A stretch of 64,000 nt of DNA, from NCBI RefSeq assembly GCF_027409185.1, contig NC_084471.1:8400535-8464534 (forward strand). Direction: 5' to 3'. The DNA is from Cynocephalus volans (taxonomy: Eukaryota; Chordata; Mammalia; Dermoptera; Cynocephalidae). Below are positions 57,851 to 64,000 of this stretch, in pieces (the stretch's first letter is position 1; each line of letters begins with the position of its first letter). The position numbers and the translations under genes were made by a program. The notes beneath the pieces are model-generated. The model was not told the DNA's origin, did no database searches, and saw only the letters and a program-made list of their open reading frames with translations.

Positions 57851-59149
57851 TCTGCCTCATCAAGGTCGCAAGTCTTGCTCCTTATGATTGCCAGGTTGTG
57901 CTGAGGGTTCTAAGTGCATCGTCCCAGGTCAGCCTTATTACTGTCTCTTAAATCAGTTGGTCTTCTTAGGATTCACCCCTACCTTTTAGAGATAAGGAAA
58001 CCGAGGCCCCAAGCAGGTGAGTCATAGCTGGGAGGTTGGGAAGTCAGGATTTGAACCCAGACTGGCTTACTCCAGAGCCCGAGCATTTAACCTCCTAGCT
58101 CTCCCTCCTCCTTAGCAGTCTGCTGTCTTGTGTGCCCCCAAAAGCTCATAGAGGTGAGGGTTGTTCCCCCACATAACAGCTGGACACAGTGAGGCCCAGG
58201 ATGGTGTTCTGTGACTTGTATGTGGCTGCTGGCTGTAGAGCTAGGCCTGCTTCTGGCCCCTCACTGAGGGGGGCACCTGGTTGGGCCATGGTGGTGAGGG
58301 GGTGGTTGAAGAGGTGGAGACAGGGTCTTGGGCATTTGCCCAGGTTCAGGCATTTGCCCGGGTTCAGGCTCCAGGAGGAAGAACCATCGGGAGCCAGCTC
58401 TGTGATATGGGTGCCTGCCTCTCCTTTATCAGGGACCAGTCCCACCTCTTGGACTTAGCTCTGGATTCAGCCCTGAGAGGTCTTACTTCCTTCTGGGCAG
58501 GGCCACTCTGGGTGGTCACGCAGGCTCCTGGCTTAGTGTCCTACCAGTCTTGTGAGTTTGGCAAAGTCATCCTCTCTAAACCCGTTTCTTCTCTGTAAAA
58601 TGGGATCCTGGTGTCTGGCTGGATTTGTGACAGATTTTTAGTAAAACCTGTGATGTGTCTGGTGGTTGGAAAGGCACAGCTCTTGCCTGGCTCCCTGCTT
58701 GTCCTCAGCTCAGGAAGCAGCAGGATGAAGAGTTACCCAAGACACCTGCCTGGAGGAGTCATCAGAGCTGTACTGGCCCCTGGGGGAGAGGGGGGCTGTC
58801 TGGGCTATTCTGTCCCCCCCCCTCCCCCCAGGGGCAGCCACTGGCCTGGCTGTGACCTCATAGGTGCCTGACCCTTCTGCACACTCCCCAGGCGACTTGC
58901 ACCTTCTGGGAGGGATTTGATGCCAGTTTGAGGGCAGCAGCAACAGAGGTGCAGAAGCCTTGGCAGTGGGATTAAGGTGGAGAAAAATGAAGCGTGGAAA
59001 TCATTAGCTTCCTTGGTTGGCGAGAGCCACTCCGAATGAACATTTGGGGCTTTTAAAATGAACATCAACTGCAGGGACCGGTGCTCTGTGCCCGCCATGG
59101 CCCAGGCCGCCTCGTGGAATCCGAATCCCGGCCGTTCTTCAGTTGCCGC

Positions 59150-59470
59150 TCAGCCAACACTTACTGAGCGCCTACTGTGGGCCAGGCCCGGAGCCAGGAT
59201 GGAGGGAGAATCCAGCCAGAGAGCAGCAGCCCTGTGGTGAGAGCGCAGCCGCAGAGGCCACGGTGCCAGCCAGCCAGGAATGAGGCAGGGCGGGCAGGCG
59301 CCACCACCCCCTGGGGAGCTGTGGAAGCAGGGAGGGGCTGGGTGGCCACTGGGGGAGGAGGTGAGGAGCAGTTCCTGGAGACTTCCCGAAGAGGGGCCTT
59401 AAGAAGTGGGGGTGAGCATCCCACAGAGAGGGGCCGGCAAAGGCACTGGCTGGAGTAGGAAAGGCTGGCA
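59150..59470 (-). repeat. L2 relic, antisense
   Basis: CAACACTTACTGAGCGCCTA starts an antisense L2 3' end and a decayed continuation runs to about 59470, just upstream of the 60-kb CpG island. Confidence 0.6.
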
Positions 59471-59699
59471 CAGCATCTGGAACACACACGCCTAGGCCAG
59501 GCAGGTGGGCCCTGGGGGAGACTGAGGCCAGATGCAGGCCAGCGTTCCCGGGGGGCCGTGCAGGAGGTCAGGGGGCGGCTTCTGCTGGAGCCTCCTCTTT
59601 CCCAAGCTGAGCTGATATGTGGATTTTTATGCAAAAATTCCTGATGTTTAAATGATAGGAATGAATTCGAATTAAAAACGAAAAACGACGATGGTGTCA

Positions 59700-60620
59700 A
59701 AGCAGGCACAGCTTCAGGCTGGATGGGCCCGTGGGCCAGGAGTTTCCGATCTCTGGTGGCGGTGGCGACGGGGGTGGGGCAGCCCGGTTAGAAGGGGGTC
59801 TGTGCGGCGGAGGGGGGCGCGCCGGTTGGGCGTGGGGTGGGGTGGGGTGGGCCGGGCGAGGGGGGCTGGCCTAACCCCCAGCAGCGGCGCGGTGGGCGGG
59901 GGCTGGAGGCAGGGCACCCCCCCCAGCCCGGCGCGCCGCGGAGGCCCGCCGCCTCCATCCGGGCCTCTCCCCACCTCCCGCCCGCCCGCCCCCGCCCGCG
60001 CCCCTCCCCCGCCGGCGCGCACGGCTCCCGCCGCCCCTCCTCCGCCCGCCCGCCCGCCCGCTCTCCCCGGCTCCCTCCCGGTCTCTCTTAAGTGCCATCG
60101 AGGGGCGCCGGGAATTGCAGCCAGTAAATCGCGTCCCAGCACTCAGCAGCGGGGCCACCGCAGCGGCGCCGCCCGCGCCCGCCGGGAGCCCGCGCCGCCC
60201 GGGCGCCTCTCCAGGGCCCGCGAGGCCCGTCCCCTACCCGGCGCCGCGCTGCGCAGGGCCTGCCCCCGGGCCGGCCGGGGCGCGCGGGGCCCGCGCTGGA
60301 GGCGAGGACGCGGCGGCCGCGGGGCGCACGGCCCGGAGCGCGCGGCCCGCGCCCCCGCGCGCCCTGCCCGCGCCCACGGCCCGCGCTCCGGAGCCCGGCC
60401 CCGCTGCCCGGGCTCTCCTGCGGGACCGATGCCGCCCCTCCGGCCGCCAGGGTAAGGGGGCAGCGCGGGCGCGTCGGGGGACGGGGGTGGGGTGGGCGCC
60501 TGCCCCGGGGACCCGGTGCCCGCCCAACACCGGCGTCTGGCACGTGCGGGCGTCTCAAGTTCCCTCTGGAGGCCGGACAGGTGGCGAGAACGCGGGGTGT
60601 GAGGCTCCAAGGCTGGCACT
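59700..60620 (+). promoter_or_regulatory. TCF20: CpG island, probable TCF20 5' promoter
   Basis: The most CpG-rich stretch of the window, with many GC boxes and no CCAAT or TATA. It lies about 31 kb past the NFAM1 stop on the same strand. In human, TCF20 is the neighbour of NFAM1 with the same orientation, and its upstream 5' exons are non-coding. A donor at 60452 and the position fit that gene. The assignment is synteny-based, since no TCF20 protein sequence is in the window. The long open frames across the island are composition artefacts. Confidence 0.5.
60090..60451 (+). other. Candidate 5' exon ending at a splice donor (TCF20?)
   Basis: The exon would end at CCAGG|GTAAGG (donor GT 60452-60453). 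The start is not determined: a CpG-island promoter may fire at several sites from about 60090 on. An ATG at 60429 lies 23 bp before the donor, and the frame from it is open to the junction, but the known TCF20 start is in a later exon, so this is probably untranslated. Confidence 0.4.
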
Positions 60621-61499
60621 TACTGCGTGCCTACTGTGTGCCAGCCATGACCGGCTCGCCTGAAGTGGGGGATGTTTGTCCCCATTGTACAGATGAGAAA
60701 ACGGAGGCTAAGAGAGGGCAAATGGCTCGCTCAGGATCCCCGGTTAGGAAGTGATGGAGCCAAGATCTGACCCCGGGGCTGCTTGACGCTAGAGCAGCTC
60801 TCTCCTCCAGGGCACACACAGCAACAGAGAGTATGAATATTAAATTGTAGAAAAAAAGAAAAAAATCATCCGTTGTCCTACAACCATAATGCAGCCACTG
60901 TAAGTGTTTGGGTTCTTTATTTCGGCCTTGTTCTTTTTCTTCGTTTTCCTTAAGAGTGTGTGCTTTGGGGTCAGTCAGAACCTGGTTTCTTCCTGACTGT
61001 AGTGCCCAGAAGCTGACAGGTTTTAAACAAGTCCTTTAGCTCTTGGCCTGGGTCTCCAGCCTAGGAAAAAGGGGACACTCCCAGGGTTGCGAGGGGATTG
61101 GATGAGATCTGGTAAGAGGGTGAGGAGATGGGAGGGCCCAGGGCCTGGGAGAAGGCAGTATCCGTTCAGCAGGGATTCAGGGAGCATTTATTAAGTGCAG
61201 AACCGGTGCTGGGTTCTGGGACTGGGGGAGGTGGAGGAAGCCTGTGCTTCCAGCAGGAGGGCTGTGTCCAGCATTGGGGGCTGCCTGGTCCCACGCCCTG
61301 CCCTTGCCAGGTCCCTGCTTCCTCCCTGAGTGTCCAGCAAGCGGGCAGCCCATGGCTTCACCTCTGCGCAAGGAAAGGAACTATCTCCAGGAGGAGGAGT
61401 CCAGCACTGCTCAGAATTTTGAACCCAGGGCCAACATTTGGGTCCTGGCCTCTCCCAAGCCCAGGCCTGGGTTTTGGGGCCTTCTGAGACCTTCCCAGG

Positions 61500-62265
61500 C
61501 TCACAAGTTTAGCATCAAGCCCAATTCCTTATCTTACCATATCACTTCCACTGCTTACCCAAACTGGAGTCCCCAGGACTGTGGCCTCTCAGACACCCCT
61601 ACTTGCCCATCCATCCAGTTAACCACGGGGTTCTGTTGGTTCTGCCCCTCAGTTGTCTGTCCCTCCTTTTCTCCTCTGACCTGGACATACCCACCCCTCC
61701 TCCCTGGCCATGACTGTGAGTCTGGGACACCATTTCCAAAGCTGTCTTTCTAAATGCAACTCTCAGCTTCCAAACTCCTCAGCTGTCCACAGACCTAAAC
61801 GAGGCCAAACTGCTGAGCTGTCTCCTGAGGCTGGGCTTCTCTGTGGTCTCCCCTACCCACCTCCAACCTCCCCCCTGTGAGCTGGATGTCCTCTGGGCTT
61901 AGAGCCCCTGAGCACTGGGTCTTCCCCATCTGGGATGGTCTCTTCCCCATACATCCCCGCCCCCGTGTCTTCTGTCCTCTAGAACTCCTTCCCATCCTCA
62001 GGTCCCAGCTGTGTCCCCTCCTCTGGAGGTCCTCCCAGACTCTCATCTCCCTCTCAGGCAGATGGAGCAAATGCTCCTTCCCATGGGCAACCCCAGCTCT
62101 GGCAGATCCTTCATTACAGCTCTCAGTGTGGTGGGATGCTTCCATGTTGGCCTCCCCCACCAGACTGGGAGCTTCAGGAGAGGGAAGGCCCTGGTTGGTG
62201 TGTCCCCAGGGTCCGGCACAGGGCCAGGCCCAGAGTGGCCAGCTCAGTGATCTTTAAGGAATGAA
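61500..62265 (+). repeat. L2 LINE 3' region
   Basis: A sense-oriented L2 with CTGTGTCCCCTCCTCTGGAGG and a 3' end resembling GTGTCCCCAGGGTCCGGCAC followed by a short AGGAATGAA tail. Decayed and non-coding. Confidence 0.65.
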
Positions 62266-62619
62266 CATGGGCCAGTCTGGCAGAAGCAAAGGGACGTACG
62301 CTCCTTAGAGGGGCTCTCAAAACCCCATCCGGGTCAGCGAGGAGCAGAAAGTCAAAAGCCTCATACCTCAGGGTCTTCTGCCGGTGAGCAGGGTGCCCAG
62401 GGTTGAGGAGCTGAGGACTGACTTTGCTCCCAGGTGCTTGCAGTCCTTGACTCTCAGCCTTCGAGTTCAGGGGCCGGGGTCCTCTCCCACCTGGATTTGC
62501 TGGAGCAGTCATGGTGGGTGCTCAGGGGAGGGGCCCTTCCTGCCCTGTCACTGGGGCCCCCAGCCTCTATCCCCCTCTGCCCCAGCAAGCCCATGCCCAG
62601 TGTGCGCCCAGGGAACAGG

Positions 62620-62790
62620 GAGAGTTATGTCAGGCCCTCTGGCTGAGCGCCAGGGCTCCCCATGGAACTATAAATTGACCTGTCGGGAGAGGGAAGAGAT
62701 TAATGTCGGCCATCTTCATTAGCGCGTCCCCCAGGGTGACGGCGTCTGCCCTGAGCTGGCTGATTGGAGAGGGTGTGAGTGAGTGTGGGG
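62620..62790 (+). promoter_or_regulatory. Repeat-free element with YY1-like site
   Basis: TCGGCCATCTTCATTAGCG contains a YY1-like GCCATCTT next to CATTAG, within unique sequence with several CpGs, about 2.2 kb into the putative first intron. Confidence 0.25.
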
Positions 62791-64000
62791 CGCTGGGGGG
62801 TTCGCACCCCCCCCAGAAAGGCAAGGGGCAGAGGCCAGGGCCTGCCGAGAGCCGCGGCCTCCTCCCACGGCTAGAAGGGCCGTCCCTGTGGCCTCTGCTC
62901 CTGGCAGCAGGCGTGCGCTTTGATGGAGGACCTGTGTGCTAATTGGGAGCAGAGATGCGCGCCCCGCAGCTCCGCGGGGCTCCCAGGCTGACACCGGCAG
63001 CTCAGCGGCATCTGCAGGGCCTTCATTAGAGGCTTTTCCCCTGACCAGAAAGGAGCCCGCTGCGGCTGGGGGGCTCCCCTCCTCCCTTCCCCCTCCCCTC
63101 CCCCTTCCCTTTATTGCGTTGATGATGGAGAAGGAGGCAGCTTTGGCGTGTGGAAGAGATGATGAGGGATTGAAGGCAGCCATCTGAGTTTGAGACCTTG
63201 TGCGTCCTGATGACTGTGTGACCTTGGGTTAGGCCCTCCACTGCTGTGCACCTGGAGGTCCTTCTCCACGGAATGGGCATGGTTGTGCCCTGGGGGTGGG
63301 GCGGAGATTGGTCAGTGAGCATGTGGACTTATCTTTGGAAATGAGGACAGGGCAGAGCCTGAGGCTGAGGCACAGAGTCCAGTCCAGCTGCCTGGGTTCG
63401 AATCGTGGTGCTGCCACCTCCTCTGAGGCCCTGTGCCGTCCAAGCCTCAGTTTCCTTGTCTGACAATGGCTGAGGGCCAGGGCTGGTCTTGTGCACTGGG
63501 GGTCTCTTTTAGCAGACAGAATTAGAGCTTCCACGCTGGGTGTGGGCTGCCCTGGGAAGTGACTGTGGCGACAGGTTGGGTGGCATTGGTTTGTTCCATC
63601 GTTTATTCACTCACTTATTCATCCAGAACAGCCTCCTGCACTGGGGTCTTGTACCCACAGATGTGCTTCAGAGGTGGCCTTGCCCTCTGACAGCTCCCCC
63701 TGGGGAAACAGTCTCAGGAACAGATGGGGACAGGTGTGCATGAGCTGCTGGGGCTCCTAGAAAGGAGTCTTCTGGGCCTAGGCATATTTGGAAGGTTCCA
63801 AGGGGACTAGTGAGGTAGAAATGGTGCAGCCTTTCTTTACAGACCTTGTTTGCACCAAACCTTGATACGGGGGAATCCAGTTAGTCACTGAGTTCCTGGC
63901 CTACTGCCCCACCCTACCTCCACCCCCTGACCAGGCTTTTGACCAGGGTAAGAACAGGGAGAGCTTTGCTGAGTATGCAGGAACTGAGACCCTCCTCCTC

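Larger units (their letters stand above)
40921..59699. other. Intergenic or intronic DNA between the two CpG islands, no coding exon seen
   Basis: Dominated by L2 and MIR relics with one L1 fragment (54515-54822), AC and ATTC microsatellites, and an inverted duplicate at 48.3/50.3 kb. If the 40-kb promoter feeds a transcript joined to the 60-kb region, this would be intron. No open frame here resembles a known protein. Confidence 0.55.
60453..64000 (+). other. Probable first intron of the gene starting at the 60-kb island
   Basis: No coding exon. It holds MIR relics (about 60610-60790 minus, 60960-61110 plus, 63200-63500 plus), an old LINE fragment near 60840-60910 and an L2 relic (about 61500-62265). 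Repeat-free sequence with a YY1-like GGCCATCTTC lies at about 62707-62716. Confidence 0.4.

Noticed and set aside
59691..60455. A 254-codon open frame on the plus strand across the 60-kb CpG island
   Set aside because: Composition is dominated by Pro, Ala, Arg and Gly from CpG-rich sequence, with no domain, and opposite-strand and other-frame ORFs are equally long. A non-coding exon is more likely.
60453..64000. Search for TCF20 coding sequence
   Set aside because: None of the TCF20 protein that I remember is encoded here, so only the 5' non-coding region is proposed.

Overview
This is a stretch of a placental mammal's nuclear genome. The evidence is GT-AG split exons, two CpG islands, a dense background of ancient MIR, L2, L1 and MLT1 repeats, and tRNA-derived SINEs. 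The two SINEs, at about 7.07 and 7.84 kb, are one monomer and one head-to-tail dimer of a tRNA-like unit with an A-rich tail and no LINE-like 3' body. That is the layout known for the CYN family of flying lemurs (Dermoptera), and there is no Alu, B1, carnivore, bovine, equine or afrotherian SINE. My best guess is a colugo (Galeopterus or Cynocephalus). This is inference from memory, not a database match.

The one protein-coding gene I can read with confidence is NFAM1 (NFAT-activating protein with ITAM motif 1), on the + strand. Five coding exons (14501-14830, 16086-16198, 20372-20470, 27062-27148, 28532-28591) give 228 residues: the extracellular V-type Ig domain, a transmembrane helix, a cytoplasmic ITAM and the natural stop. 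Reading frame and GT-AG borders agree at every junction. The signal-peptide exon was not found, so bases 1-14500 are read as intron 1. A 37-bp minisatellite of about 15 copies ends roughly 100 bp before exon 2.

From about 28.6 to 59.7 kb I see no coding exons, only NFAM1 3' flank and intergenic DNA filled with old repeats. A CpG island at about 39.9-40.9 kb has CCAAT boxes, GC boxes, a TATA-like box and a strong 5' splice site. It looks like an orphan promoter on the + strand. A second, larger CpG island at about 59.7-60.6 kb also ends in a good + strand splice donor. In human, TCF20 lies next to NFAM1 in the same transcriptional direction, so this island is the best candidate for the 5' non-coding exon of TCF20, and the last 3.5 kb would be its first intron. 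No TCF20 coding sequence is present.

Beyond the genes, the points most worth checking are four. The first is the minisatellite, which repeats a T-box-like half-site and an E-box. The second is an inverted duplicate about 125 bp long at 48.3 and 50.3 kb, whose two arms resemble each other far more than either resembles the L2 repeat they come from. The third is the orphan CpG island. The fourth is a set of repeat-free AT-rich islands with homeodomain-like sites. I see no sign of a wholly new biological system, and the long open frames in GC-rich DNA are best explained as chance.
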